Of a stretch of DNA of 64,000 nucleotides, positions 8,863 to 17,259 are shown in pieces. How positions within the stretch are numbered: the first letter of the stretch is position 1; every line of letters starts with the position of its first letter. A program made the translations under genes and the position numbers. Location of the stretch: the NCBI RefSeq assembly GCF_014852005.1, contig NZ_JACVAU010000002.1:620001-684000 (forward strand). Reading direction: 5' to 3'. The notes beneath the pieces were generated by a model. That model made no database searches and was not told where the DNA came from. It saw only the letters and a program-made list of their open reading frames with translations. The stretch comes from Pseudoxanthomonas sp. PXM03. Its GTDB lineage: Bacteria; Pseudomonadota; Gammaproteobacteria; Xanthomonadales; Xanthomonadaceae.

Positions 8863-9846
8863 GTGATTCCGCGGCTGGCGCTGGTACCGGGCGAGCCGGG
8901 CGGCATTGGCCCCGAACTCTGCGTACGGCTCGCGCAGCACCCGCGCAGCGACTGTACCCTGCTTGCGTTCGGGGATCCCAGCACACTGCGCGCCGCGGCC
9001 GACGCACTCGGTCTGCCGCTTCGCCTGCTCGACGAGGCCGTCGTAGCCGTCGAACCGGGTGACCTGCGCTTGCGGGCGGTGCCCAATGCGGCGCCCAACA
9101 CCTTTGGCGTTACCGATCCCCGCAATGCGCGCGCCGTCATCGATGCACTGACGCAGGCCGCCGATGCGTGCCTGCAGGCATCCCTGGATGGCTTGGTGAC
9201 GGGCCCCGTGCACAAGGCCGCCATCAACGCCGGCGGAATCGCGTACAGCGGCACCACTGAACTGCTCGCAGAACACGCCGGCCGCAAGGTCGTGATGATG
9301 CTCGCCAACGACATCGTCCGCGTCGCACTGGCGACCACCCACCTGCCGTTGCGGGATGTCGCGGAAGCGATCACGCCCGCGTTGCTGGAAGAGATCCTGC
9401 GCATCACGCACGCGTCCTTGCGGCGGGACTTCGGCATCGAAGATCCGGTCATCGCCGTCCTGGGACTGAATCCGCATGCGGGTGAGGCCGGGCACCTCGG
9501 GCGCGAGGAAATCGAGGTGATCGGGCCGGTGCTCACCGTCCTGCGTGCGGAAGGCATGCGCCTGGAAGGCCCGCTGCCCGCCGACACCGCCTTCCTGCCC
9601 CAGAAGCTGTGCGGCTTTGATTCCGTGGTGGCGATGTACCACGACCAAGGCCTGCCCGTGCTCAAGTACAGCGGGTTCGAGCAGGCGGTGAACCTGACCC
9701 TGGGGCTCCCCTACCCGCGCGTGGCGGTCGACCACGGCACGGCACTGGACCTGGCCGGCAAAGGCATCGCGGATCCGTCCAGCCTGTTCGCGGCCGTCGC
9801 CACCTGCGCACGGATGGCCTCCCAACGCATCATGGGCCGCACTTGA
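8863..9846 (+). CDS. pdxA: 4-hydroxythreonine-4-phosphate dehydrogenase PdxA
   Basis: A 327-residue NAD-dependent, metal-requiring enzyme of the de novo pyridoxal 5-phosphate pathway; it oxidises 4-phosphohydroxy-L-threonine. The N-terminus MIPRLALVPGEPGGIGPEL is the family start. Metal ligands appear as His160 (TTHLPL), His205 (GLNPHAGE) and His260 (MYHDQGLPVLK). I chose the GTG one base after the surA stop because it gives the canonical N-terminus. An in-frame GTG 33 bp upstream, inside surA, would only add an unconserved Arg/Ala-rich stretch. Confidence 0.95.
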   Translation: MIPRLALVPGEPGGIGPELCVRLAQHPRSDCTLLAFGDPSTLRAAADALGLPLRLLDEAVVAVEPGDLRLRAVPNAAPNTFGVTDPRNARAVIDALTQAADACLQASLDGLVTGPVHKAAINAGGIAYSGTTELLAEHAGRKVVMMLANDIVRVALATTHLPLRDVAEAITPALLEEILRITHASLRRDFGIEDPVIAVLGLNPHAGEAGHLGREEIEVIGPVLTVLRAEGMRLEGPLPADTAFLPQKLCGFDSVVAMYHDQGLPVLKYSGFEQAVNLTLGLPYPRVAVDHGTALDLAGKGIADPSSLFAAVATCARMASQRIMGRT

Positions 9847-9884
9847 CGCCACGCAGTACGCGAGCGTTCCCGCATAATCCGTCC

Positions 9885-10673
9885 ATGTCGCATTTCAAGG
9901 CTCCCCCCAAGAAGTCCCTCGGCCAGCATTTCCTGACCGATCGCAGCTACATCGACAAGATCGTGAGGGCGGTGAATCCGCAGCCCGGCGACCGCCTGGT
10001 CGAGATCGGCCCGGGCCAGGGCGCGATCACGTTCCCGCTTCTGAAGAAGCATGGCGAGCTGACCGCCATCGAGTTCGACCGCGATCTGATCACACCGCTG
10101 ATGGAAGCATCGGAAGGCATCGGGCGATTGACCATCATCCACAAGGACGTGCTGTCGGTGGACTTCGGCAAGCTCGCGGGCGAAGACAAGCTGCGCTTGG
10201 TAGGCAACCTTCCCTACAACCTGTCCTCGCCGATCCTGTTCCACGCCATCGAACATGCCTCGGCAATCACCGACATGGTCTTCATGCTGCAGAAGGAAGT
10301 CGTCGACCGCATGGCTGCCGAGCCGGGCAGCAAGGTCTACGGCCGGCTCAGCGTGATGCTCCAGGCCTACTGCCAGGTGGATGCCCTGTTCGTGGTGCCC
10401 CCGGGCGCCTTCCGTCCACCGCCCAAGGTGGATTCCGCCGTCGCACGCCTGGTCCCGCGCGATCCGGCCACCATCGGCATCCACGACCCGAAGCGCTTCG
10501 AGCATGTCGTGCGCGCCGCCTTCGGGCAGCGCCGCAAGACATTGCGCAATGCGCTGTCCGAGGTGTGCAGCAGCGAGTCGATCGAAGCCGCCGGCGTGCG
10601 CCCGGATGCGCGCGCCGAGCAGATCGCGGTGGAAGATTTCATCCGGCTGGCCAATCAGGTGGCCACTGCCTGA
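9885..10673 (+). CDS. rsmA: 16S rRNA (adenine1518/1519-N6)-dimethyltransferase RsmA/KsgA
   Basis: A 262-residue SAM-dependent enzyme that dimethylates two adjacent adenosines in the helix 45 loop of 16S rRNA during late 30S assembly. Characteristic blocks are KKSLGQHFLTD (9-19), the SAM motif VEIGPGQGAIT (39-49), the acidic ribose-binding motif EFDRD (63-67), and the adenine-site motif NLPYNLSSP (108-116). The ATG beginning MSHFKAPPKK fits the family. Further upstream the frame overlaps pdxA and looks non-conserved. Usual operon position between pdxA and apaG. Confidence 0.97.
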   Translation: MSHFKAPPKKSLGQHFLTDRSYIDKIVRAVNPQPGDRLVEIGPGQGAITFPLLKKHGELTAIEFDRDLITPLMEASEGIGRLTIIHKDVLSVDFGKLAGEDKLRLVGNLPYNLSSPILFHAIEHASAITDMVFMLQKEVVDRMAAEPGSKVYGRLSVMLQAYCQVDALFVVPPGAFRPPPKVDSAVARLVPRDPATIGIHDPKRFEHVVRAAFGQRRKTLRNALSEVCSSESIEAAGVRPDARAEQIAVEDFIRLANQVATA

Positions 10674-10724
10674 GATGGAGGCGGGTAGTTTCCGCTTTCA
10701 CCTGCGTTTGAATACACTGCGGGG

Positions 10725-11105
10725 ATGAATTCCCCCGACTATGCCATCGATGTGGACGTGGCCACGCGCTTCCTGGACGACCAGTCCGCGCCCGAGGACG
10801 GGCGCTACGTGTTCGCGTACACCATCCGCATCCACAATCGTGGGCGCGTGCCTGCGCAGCTGCTGCGTCGGCACTGGGTCATCACCGATGCCAACGGCAA
10901 GGTGGAGGAAGTGGAAGGCGAAGGCGTCGTCGGCGAGCAGCCCTGGCTGAGGCCCGGCGAAGATTTCCGCTATACCTCCGGCGCCATCCTGGAAACGGCA
11001 CTGGGCACCATGCAGGGAAGCTACGACATGCTGGCCGACGACGGCACCCGGTTCGACGCCCCCATCGCCCCGTTTACCCTGTCCGTTCCACGGACCCTGC
11101 ACTGA
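10725..11105 (+). CDS. apaG: ApaG-domain protein (Co2+/Mg2+ efflux-associated)
   Basis: A 126-residue single-domain protein with a fibronectin-III-like beta-sandwich fold. Conserved blocks are [11 protein letters not shown] (about 28-38), the HWVITDANG stretch (50-58), [12 protein letters not shown] (68-79), and GSYDML in the C-terminal half. The biochemical role remains unclear. In Salmonella, corD/apaG affects cobalt resistance and magnesium efflux. It lies 51 bp after rsmA and 12 bp before apaH, as in other gammaproteobacteria. Confidence 0.95.
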   Translation: MNSPDYAIDVDVATRFLDDQSAPEDGRYVFAYTIRIHNRGRVPAQLLRRHWVITDANGKVEEVEGEGVVGEQPWLRPGEDFRYTSGAILETALGTMQGSYDMLADDGTRFDAPIAPFTLSVPRTLH

Positions 11106-11117
11106 GGCCACGGCACA

Positions 11118-11972
11118 ATGAGTGTCTGGGCCATCGGCGACCTCCAGGGCTGCTACGACGCCACGCAGCGACTGCTCGAGAAGATCCGCTTCGATCCGGC
11201 GCAGGACCGCCTGTGGTTCTGCGGCGACCTGGTCAACCGCGGCGGCCAATCACTGGAAACGTTGCGCCTGGTGCATTCGCTGCGCGAGCACAGCACCGTG
11301 GTCCTGGGCAACCACGACCTGTCCCTGCTTGCCATCGGCGAGCGCTCACCGGACGAGCAGCGCAAGGTCAATCCCGACCTCCAGCGTGTAGTGCTGGCTG
11401 ACGATGCACGCGCGCTGCTGGACTGGCTGCGCCTGCAGAAGCTGGTGCATGCGGACCGCGAACTCGGGTGGATGATGGTGCATGCCGGTCTCGCTCCGAA
11501 ATGGACCACCACGCTCGCCGAGAAACATGCGCGCGAAGTCGAGCAGCAGCTGCACGGCAATGCCTACCGCAAGCTGTTCCGCAACATGTACGGCGACAAG
11601 CCGAACTGGGCACCGCACCTGTCCGGCTACGACCGTGCGCGCGCCATCATCAACGTGCTGACGCGCATGCGCTACTGCACGCCGCGCGGCCGCATGGCGA
11701 TCGAGGAGAAGGGTGCGCCGGGCAGGCAGGCCCAGGGCCTCTACCCCTGGTATGAAGTCCCCGGTCGCGCCGAGCGCGACCTGAAGATCGTGTGCGGCCA
11801 CTGGTCCACGCTCGGCCTGATGATCGGCCACGGCGTGCATGCCATCGATACCGGTGCCGTGTGGGGCGGCAAGCTCACTGCGCTGCAGTTGGATACGGAC
11901 GACATCCGGCTGGTGCAGGTCGCCGGCCGCGACGTGCCGCCACCGCCGAAGGGCGAGTTGCCGAAGGACTGA
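11118..11972 (+). CDS. apaH: Symmetrical bis(5-nucleosyl)-tetraphosphatase ApaH
   Basis: A 284-residue metallophosphoesterase that splits Ap4A into two ADP and removes Np4 caps from RNA. Metal-binding motifs are GDLQG (7-11), GDLVNRG (36-42) and GNHD (64-67), with a later MVHAG block (about 119-123) and CGHWSTLG near the C-terminus supplying the remaining histidines. Length is typical. It is the last widely conserved gene of the lptD operon; the next gene starts 2 bp after its stop. Confidence 0.96.
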   Translation: MSVWAIGDLQGCYDATQRLLEKIRFDPAQDRLWFCGDLVNRGGQSLETLRLVHSLREHSTVVLGNHDLSLLAIGERSPDEQRKVNPDLQRVVLADDARALLDWLRLQKLVHADRELGWMMVHAGLAPKWTTTLAEKHAREVEQQLHGNAYRKLFRNMYGDKPNWAPHLSGYDRARAIINVLTRMRYCTPRGRMAIEEKGAPGRQAQGLYPWYEVPGRAERDLKIVCGHWSTLGLMIGHGVHAIDTGAVWGGKLTALQLDTDDIRLVQVAGRDVPPPPKGELPKD

Positions 11973-11974
11973 AC

Positions 11975-12640
11975 ATGCGGCTGGCACGGTGCGCATCGCT
12001 GTGCCTGATGCTGCTGACGCTCGCGGCATGTCGCAACGAAACGCCCGTCGCCTTCGAACCCGCGGCGCCGCCGGCGACGGTGCCGGACGCGCCGCCCCTC
12101 CTTTCTCCGTCGCTGGTCTCGGCGGCACGCGCGCAGATCGGCGTGGTCCGCGTCTACGACCCGGCCTACTTCAGCCTGTCCTATCCCGGCGGCGACGTGC
12201 CGGCCGATCGGGGCGTCTGCACGGACGTGGTGATCCGCGCGCTGCGTACGCAAGGGCTGGATCTTCAGCAGGCGATCCACGAGGACATGCGCGCGCACTT
12301 CGCCCTGTACCCGCGCCAGTGGGGCCTGAGCCGACCCGACCGCAACATCGACCATCGCCGCGTCCTCAACCAGATGCGCTGGTTCGAACGGCAGGGATGG
12401 CAGCAGGCCACAGGCGTTTCGGCGGACGATTTCTCGCCGGGCGACATCGTGGCATGGAAACTCACCGGCAGCGGCCTGCTGCATGTCGGCATCGTGTCGG
12501 ACCGCCGCAGCCAGGAGGGGACGCCGCTGATCCTGCACAACATCAGCGCCGGTACCCAGGAAGACGACATCCTGTTCCGCCACGCCATCATCGGACATTA
12601 CCGGCAACCGGAGGCGCGCACGCCGGGCGCGCTTCCGTAG
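11975..12640 (+). CDS. DUF1287-family lipoprotein
   Basis: A 221-residue predicted lipoprotein: signal peptide with lipobox LAAC and acylated Cys19, then a short Ala/Pro-rich linker. The rest is a DUF1287 domain, related to NlpC/P60-type cysteine peptidases/amidases. It contains GVCTDVVIRAL (candidate nucleophile Cys in the VCTD block), NIDHRRV, and a C-terminal GDIVAW ... LLHVGIVSD ... HNISAGTQEDD region, where the His residues of a Cys/His-type active site would lie. The function is unproven. An envelope location and a cell-wall or amide-hydrolysing role are inference. It begins 2 bp after apaH, so it extends the lptD operon by one gene. Confidence 0.8.
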   Translation: MRLARCASLCLMLLTLAACRNETPVAFEPAAPPATVPDAPPLLSPSLVSAARAQIGVVRVYDPAYFSLSYPGGDVPADRGVCTDVVIRALRTQGLDLQQAIHEDMRAHFALYPRQWGLSRPDRNIDHRRVLNQMRWFERQGWQQATGVSADDFSPGDIVAWKLTGSGLLHVGIVSDRRSQEGTPLILHNISAGTQEDDILFRHAIIGHYRQPEARTPGALP

Positions 12641-12716
12641 CGCCGGGCCCGCTAGATTCTGCAGGCCGTCCGTTCACAGCAAACCCTCGGGAAGACAGCG
12701 GGCACGAACCCCGCCC

Positions 12717-12741
12717 GTCATACGGCGAACGCCGGAATGAC
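12717..12741. repeat. Imperfect extragenic palindrome between convergent genes
   Basis: A GTCAT...ATGAC inverted repeat enclosing CGGC-GAAC-GCCG, with one unpaired base. It lies between the ends of the DUF1287 gene and folA, which converge. It resembles the short GTCATTCC-type palindromes scattered in xanthomonad genomes and could form an RNA hairpin in either direction. There is no long T tract, so a terminator role is possible but not shown. The rest of 12641-12770 holds nothing I recognise. Confidence 0.5.
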
Positions 12742-12770
12742 AGGCCTGGGCTGATGACGTATCGCTGCTT

Positions 12771-13265
12771 TCAGCTACGCCGATACTCGACGAAGTCAAA
12801 AGCCAACGCATGCTTCGCATCCACCGGATGCGATTCGCGCGCGATCTCGCACCATTGCGCGGTATCGAACGCGGGGAAGAAGGCGTGCGCGTCCTCGACG
12901 ACGGTATCGACCTCGGTCAGACGCAGCACGTCGGCGCGGGACAGCGTCAACGCATAGATCTCGCCACCGCCGATCACGCACAGTTCGTCGCTTCCCCGCT
13001 CCATGGCGATCCGGACCGCCTCGTCGACCGAGGCCACCGGCTGCATGCCGTCGAACGGCACGTGGCCGCTGCGCGTCATCACGAGATTGAGCCGGCCGGG
13101 CAACGCCCGCCCCAACGACTCGGCCGTCCTGCGCCCCATCACTACCGGCTTGCCCAGCGTCAGCGCCTTGAAGCGCTTCAGGTCATCCGGCAGGCGCCAC
13201 GGCAGGTCGTTGTCACGGCCGATGGCGCGGTTGCGGTCAAGGGCGGCGATCAGGGAAATACGCAT
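12771..13265 (-). CDS. folA: Dihydrofolate reductase FolA
   Basis: A 164-residue chromosomal-type DHFR that reduces dihydrofolate to tetrahydrofolate with NADPH, refilling the folate pool oxidised by ThyA. Visible features are SLIAALDRNRAIGRDNDLPW (4-23), the catalytic acid Asp28 in LPDDLKRF, the NADPH-binding GKPVVMGRRT (38-47), and VIGGGEIY (97-104). The ATG giving MRISLIAAL is preferred over a GTG six bases upstream. It lies 6 bp behind thyA, forming a thyA-folA unit. Confidence 0.96.
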   Translation of the reverse strand: MRISLIAALDRNRAIGRDNDLPWRLPDDLKRFKALTLGKPVVMGRRTAESLGRALPGRLNLVMTRSGHVPFDGMQPVASVDEAVRIAMERGSDELCVIGGGEIYALTLSRADVLRLTEVDTVVEDAHAFFPAFDTAQWCEIARESHPVDAKHALAFDFVEYRRS

Positions 13266-13271
13266 CGGCAC

Positions 13272-14066
13272 CTAGACCGCCACCGGCGCCTTGATCGCGG
13301 GATGAGGATCATAGCCATGGATCTCGATGTCGTCGTAGGTGAAGGCGAACAGATCCGTGACGTCGGGACTCAGGTGCAGCTTCGGCAGCGCGCGGGGTTC
13401 GCGCGACAGCTGTTCACGCGCCTGCTCGTAGTGGTTGGAATACAGGTGCGCGTCGCCCAGCGTGTGCACGAAGTCGCCCACCCCCAATCCGCAGGCCTGC
13501 GCCACCATGTGGGTCAGCAGCGCATAGCTGGCGATGTTGAACGGCACGCCCAGGAAGATGTCGCCGCTGCGCTGGTAGAGCTGGCAGCTGAGCTTTCCCT
13601 CCACCACGTAGAACTGGAACATCGTGTGGCAGGGCATCAGCGCCATCTTCGGCAGGTCGGCCACGTTCCAGGCCGACACGATCAGCCGGCGCGAGTCCGG
13701 GTTGCGCTTGATCTCCTCGACGACCCATCTGATCTGGTCGATCTCGCCGCCGTCGGCCGTGGCCCAGCGACGCCATTGCTTGCCGTAGACCGGCCCGAGT
13801 TCGCCGTCGGCATCGGCCCATTCATCCCAGATGCTGACCTTGTTGTCCTTGAGGTAGGCGATGTTGGTCTCGCCCTTCAGGAACCACAGCAGTTCGTGCA
13901 CGATCGAGCGCAGGTGCAGCTTCTTCGTCGTGACCAGCGGGAAGCCTTCGTTGAGGTCGAAGCGCATCTGCCAGCCGAACACGCTGCGCGTGCCGGTGCC
14001 GGTGCGGTCGGACTTTTCGGTGCCCTGCTCCAGCACGTGTCGCAGCAGGTCGAGGTACTGCTTCAT
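13272..14066 (-). CDS. thyA: Thymidylate synthase ThyA
   Basis: A 264-residue enzyme that methylates dUMP to dTMP using methylenetetrahydrofolate. Length and landmarks match the classical enzyme closely: [12 protein letters not shown] (20-31), the nucleophile Cys146 in [12 protein letters not shown], the dUMP-binding [18 protein letters not shown] block, and a C-terminus ending in Ala-Pro-Val-Ala-Val. It lies 22 bp behind lgt and directly before folA, a common arrangement coupling production of dihydrofolate with its reduction. Confidence 0.97.
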   Translation of the reverse strand: MKQYLDLLRHVLEQGTEKSDRTGTGTRSVFGWQMRFDLNEGFPLVTTKKLHLRSIVHELLWFLKGETNIAYLKDNKVSIWDEWADADGELGPVYGKQWRRWATADGGEIDQIRWVVEEIKRNPDSRRLIVSAWNVADLPKMALMPCHTMFQFYVVEGKLSCQLYQRSGDIFLGVPFNIASYALLTHMVAQACGLGVGDFVHTLGDAHLYSNHYEQAREQLSREPRALPKLHLSPDVTDLFAFTYDDIEIHGYDPHPAIKAPVAV

Positions 14067-14088
14067 TCTTTGCCTCCGGCAAATGGCT

Positions 14089-14979
14089 TCATGCGAAGTC
14101 CTTGCCGGCGCCGGGCGCGGGCAGGACGGGCTGCAGGGTGGGCGCGCGACGCGACAACGCGAGCAGGAACAAGCCCAGCGCCACCAGCGGCAGGCTCAGT
14201 ACCTGGCCCATCGTCAGCCAACCGAAGGCGAGATAGCCGATGTCCGCATCCGGCACGCGCACGAACTCCACCACGAAACGGAACACGCCGTACATCAGCG
14301 CGAACAAGCCGGAGATGGTGTAGCGCGCGCGTGGCTTGCGCGACACCGTCCACAGCACCACGAACATCACCAGCCCCTCGAGGAGCGCCTGGTAGAGCTG
14401 CGAAGGATGGCGCGCGAACGGATCCAGCGCACCCGCCGCATACTGCGCCTGCAACTGCGCCGCATCCAGGCCGCGCAGCGCGGGATCGGTCGGGAAGATC
14501 ACGCCCCAGTCGGCACCGGTCGGCTTGCCCCACAGTTCGGCGCCGATGAAGTTGCCGATGCGGCCAAAGCCGAGCCCGGGAGCGACCACAGGTGCAACGA
14601 AATCCATCGTGTCGAAAAAATGCAGGCGATGTTTGCGCGACCACCACCATGCGGCGGCCATCACGCCCAGCAGGCCGCCATGGAAGCTCATGCCGCCTTC
14701 CCACACCTTGAAGATCGACAGGGGATTTTCGACGAAGGTGCCAAACCCGTAGAACAGCACATAGCCGATGCGACCGCCCAGCACCACGCCCAGCATGCCG
14801 TAGAACATCAGGTCGGAGAACGCGTTGGCGTCCACGCCGGGCAGTCGCCCCTGCGATGCACGCATGCGTCCCAGCCACCAGGCGGTGACGAACGCCAGCA
14901 GGTACATCAGGCCGTACCAGTGGAGCTTCAGCGGACCCAGCGAAAGGATGATCGGATCAATCTGGTGGAGGTAGATCAT
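14089..14979 (-). CDS. lgt: Prolipoprotein diacylglyceryl transferase Lgt
   Basis: A 296-residue inner-membrane enzyme that attaches diacylglycerol from phosphatidylglycerol to the lipobox cysteine of prolipoproteins. It has about seven membrane segments and the Lgt signature [16 protein letters not shown] (139-154, containing the essential Arg140), with the conserved HGGLLGV (100-106) around the catalytic His100. The start [10 protein letters not shown] is the family N-terminus; the frame upstream looks non-conserved. Many substrates are encoded nearby (LemA, DUF1287, SGNH and TPR lipoproteins). Probably cotranscribed with thyA-folA. Confidence 0.96.
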   Translation of the reverse strand: MIYLHQIDPIILSLGPLKLHWYGLMYLLAFVTAWWLGRMRASQGRLPGVDANAFSDLMFYGMLGVVLGGRIGYVLFYGFGTFVENPLSIFKVWEGGMSFHGGLLGVMAAAWWWSRKHRLHFFDTMDFVAPVVAPGLGFGRIGNFIGAELWGKPTGADWGVIFPTDPALRGLDAAQLQAQYAAGALDPFARHPSQLYQALLEGLVMFVVLWTVSRKPRARYTISGLFALMYGVFRFVVEFVRVPDADIGYLAFGWLTMGQVLSLPLVALGLFLLALSRRAPTLQPVLPAPGAGKDFA

Positions 14980-15066
14980 GCGCCTCGGCTTGGCCGGTGG
15001 GGATGGGCTATTTTGCCCCACCCTGCCCGCGCGTGGCTGATCCAGAACTGATCGGCGATCGGCGGA

Positions 15067-15558
15067 TCAGTCCAGCAGGTGCGGCCGGTTGGGCAGTTCG
15101 TCCTCGTCCGGATGGCCGTCCAACTGCGGAAAATGCAGCGCCAGCAGGTCCGAGACTGCGCGGATACCGGCGATGACGGCCTGTTCCGCCCGGTTCTCCG
15201 CCATGCCCACTTCAATCAGGTGGCAGACCTCGCGCCATGCCACGTCGCTGACGAGGCCGTTCAAGCCACGGTCGGCGACGATCTCGATGCGATGGTCGGC
15301 CAGCAGCAGATAGATGAGCACGCCGTTGTTGGCTTCCGTGTCCCAGGTGCGCAGCCGCACGAACACCTCGTGCGCGCGCTCGCGCGGATCCACCCCGGAA
15401 AGTACCGCACCCAATGGCAGGTCCGACTCCACCGCGAACATCACCTCGCCGCGGTGCCTGCGCTCGCCCTCGGCAATGGCGTCGGTGATGTGGTGCAGGG
15501 CCGATTCCGGGAACAGCCGGCGCGCCGAACGGGCGAACAGATGGCGGAGAACGCGCAT
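15067..15558 (-). CDS. Small TPM-domain protein
   Basis: A 163-residue protein made mostly of a TPM domain (residues about 12-145), with core blocks GEVMFAVESDLPLG, WDTEANNGVLIYLLLADHRIEIVADRGL and VCHLIEVGM. It has no clear signal peptide and at most one weak hydrophobic segment, so it may face the cytoplasm, unlike its neighbour. TPM domains of plant TLP18.3 type bind calcium and are implicated in turnover of membrane complexes; the bacterial role is unknown. The start ATG shares one base with the stop of the larger TPM gene (TGATG), so the two are coupled. Third gene of a lemA-TPM-TPM set. Confidence 0.85.
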   Translation of the reverse strand: MRVLRHLFARSARRLFPESALHHITDAIAEGERRHRGEVMFAVESDLPLGAVLSGVDPRERAHEVFVRLRTWDTEANNGVLIYLLLADHRIEIVADRGLNGLVSDVAWREVCHLIEVGMAENRAEQAVIAGIRAVSDLLALHFPQLDGHPDEDELPNRPHLLD

Positions 15559-16439
15559 CACCAACTCCCGGAGGCGCCACCGCCCCCCGACATGCCACCG
15601 CCACCACCCCAGCCGCCCCCACCGAAGCCGCCGCCTCCCCCACCAAAACCACCGCCTCCGCCTCCCCAGCCGCCCCAGTCCCGGTGCCGGGCGTATCCGC
15701 CGCGGGTCGACACCGACATCAGGCCGTAGAGCAATCCCAGCACGGCGGCGATGCCACCGACCGCAAGCAGCGACGACAGCAGCAGTGCAACACCACCGGC
15801 CGCACCGCCCGTGAACAGTCCGCGGATACCGGACGGCGCACGGCTGAACATGCCGCGCACGATGGTGGCCACGATGAAGGCGGCGAATGCGGCGAACAGC
15901 ACGCCGCCGCCCTTGCCGCCCTCGCCGGAAACGCGATGCGTGCTGACCGGCTCGGGCAGCGCTTCGCCGTCGATCAGTTTCACCAGCGTCGCGGTCGCAT
16001 CGGCAATGCCGCCCGCGTAGTCACCGGCGCGGAACCTGGGCGCCAGGTATTCCTGGATCACGCGGTTGGCGATGGCGTCGGGAATCGCGCCCTCCAGTCC
16101 GTAGCCTGTTTCAATCCGAACGCGACGGTCGTCCTTGGCCACCAGCAGCAGTACGCCGTCATCCACGCCCTTGCGGCCCAGCTTCCATTGTTCGAACACG
16201 CGCACCGCGTACTGTTCGATGGTTTCGGGCTGCGTGCTGGGCACCATCAACACCTGCAATTGGCTGCCCTTGCGTTGCTGCAACGCCAATGCCTGCGCTT
16301 CCAATTGCTGCTTCTGGTCGGCATCCAGCGTGCCTGTGGTATCGACCACCGGCGAATCGAGCGCGGGAATCGGCGCCAGCGACTGCGCCCAGGCGGGCGC
16401 GGCGATCAGCAGCAGGCAGAGCGCCAGCGCACGCAGCAT
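15558..16439 (-). CDS. YgcG-like TPM-domain membrane protein with glycine-rich tail
   Basis: A 293-residue protein with a signal peptide (1-18, cleavage after AWA), a periplasmic TPM domain (about 25-155, containing VVDTTGTLDADQKQ, GVDDGVLLLVAKDDRRVRIE and the GYGLEGAIPD loop), and two or so transmembrane segments (about 180-245). It ends in a roughly 40-residue tail of almost pure Gly with Trp, Phe and Ser. This architecture (TPM-TM-Gly tail) is the YgcG type and is usually encoded next to LemA, as here (19 bp behind lemA). Function is not established. The glycine codons make the nucleotide sequence at 15570-15680 look repetitive; this is coding, not a DNA repeat. Confidence 0.9.
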   Translation of the reverse strand: MLRALALCLLLIAAPAWAQSLAPIPALDSPVVDTTGTLDADQKQQLEAQALALQQRKGSQLQVLMVPSTQPETIEQYAVRVFEQWKLGRKGVDDGVLLLVAKDDRRVRIETGYGLEGAIPDAIANRVIQEYLAPRFRAGDYAGGIADATATLVKLIDGEALPEPVSTHRVSGEGGKGGGVLFAAFAAFIVATIVRGMFSRAPSGIRGLFTGGAAGGVALLLSSLLAVGGIAAVLGLLYGLMSVSTRGGYARHRDWGGWGGGGGGFGGGGGGFGGGGWGGGGGMSGGGGASGSW

Positions 16440-16458
16440 GGAAGCGCCGGGACGCTGA

Positions 16459-17097
16459 TCAGTTGCCGGGCGACGGCGGAGGCGGCGGTGTCGGAGCCTG
16501 CGGCGTCGCCGGGGCCGGCGTGCCGAAGTCGACGGCCGGCGCTTCGGAGATGGCCGCTTCGTTCTCGACGGTGAAGTTCGGCTTCTCCTTCGCGCCGGTG
16601 ACCTTGGCGGTGATCACCTGTGGGAACTGGCGGATATAGGTGTTGTAGTCCTGCACCGTCTGGATATAGCGCCCGCGCGCCACGGTGATGCGGTTCTCGG
16701 TGCCTTCGAGTTGCGCCTGCAGGTCGCGGAAGGACTGGTCGGATTTCAGGTTCGGGTAGTTCTCGGTGACGACCAGCAGCCGGGACAGTGCGCCGGACAG
16801 TTCACCCTGCGCCTGCTGGAACTGCTGCAGCGAGGCTGCATCGTCGGCATTGACCTGGATCTGGCCCACGCGGGCGCGCGCATTGGTCACGTCGGTCAGC
16901 ACCTGGCGCTCCTGCTGCGCATAGCCCTGCACGGTCTTGACCAGGTTGGGAATGAGGTCCGCACGACGCTTGTACTGGTTGAGCACCTCGGACCAGCCTG
17001 CCTTCACGGCTTCGTCCTTCTGCTGGATGGTGTTGTAGCCGCAGCCGGAGAGCAGCACGGTCAACACGACGAGCAACCACAGACGCGAAACCTGCAT
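16459..17097 (-). CDS. lemA: LemA-family lipoprotein
   Basis: A 212-residue protein with a lipoprotein signal (lipobox LSGC, acylated Cys19) followed by a LemA domain of long helices (about 20-180). Recognisable blocks are NTIQQKDEAVKAGWSEVLNQ, the YKRRADLIPNLVKTVQGYA segment, and VTENYPNLKSDQSFRDLQ. The last 30 residues are Pro/Ala-rich. LemA-family function is unclear; the domain often accompanies TPM-domain proteins, as it does here. The ATG giving MQVSRLWLLVVL is chosen because the frame upstream lacks a signal sequence. Confidence 0.92.
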   Translation of the reverse strand: MQVSRLWLLVVLTVLLSGCGYNTIQQKDEAVKAGWSEVLNQYKRRADLIPNLVKTVQGYAQQERQVLTDVTNARARVGQIQVNADDAASLQQFQQAQGELSGALSRLLVVTENYPNLKSDQSFRDLQAQLEGTENRITVARGRYIQTVQDYNTYIRQFPQVITAKVTGAKEKPNFTVENEAAISEAPAVDFGTPAPATPQAPTPPPPPSPGN

Positions 17098-17206
17098 GGC
17101 ACGACACTCCCTTGGACGGACGCGCCGATTGCAGCACCTTGCCCATGACCACGCAAGCATCCGCCACGTCACAGTGCGTGGCGCGCCGACTTGTTAGCCT
17201 CCCGTG

Positions 17207-17236
17207 AAAAGAAAAGGGCTCCCGAAGGAGCCCTTT
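17207..17236 (-). terminator. Rho-independent terminator after the terC-like gene
   Basis: A perfect 10-bp stem (AAAGGGCTCC paired with GGAGCCCTTT) closes a 4-base loop. Read on the minus strand the loop is TTCG, a very stable tetraloop, followed by TTTTCTTTT. It lies 24 bp beyond the stop of the terC-like gene and about 110 bp before the lemA start, so it separates the dgkA-terC unit from the lemA-TPM unit. Confidence 0.9.
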
Positions 17237-17259
17237 GCGGTACACGGTGGATGCAAGGC

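Noticed and set aside
12810-14549. Plus-strand frame of 579 codons over folA, thyA and lgt
   Set aside because: Antisense to three well-recognised enzymes; composition is Arg/His/Ala-rich with no motif.
15570-15690. Apparent DNA repeat rich in CCGCC/ACC units
   Set aside because: It encodes the glycine-rich tail of the TPM-domain protein on the minus strand; a codon-level repeat, not a repeat element or CRISPR.
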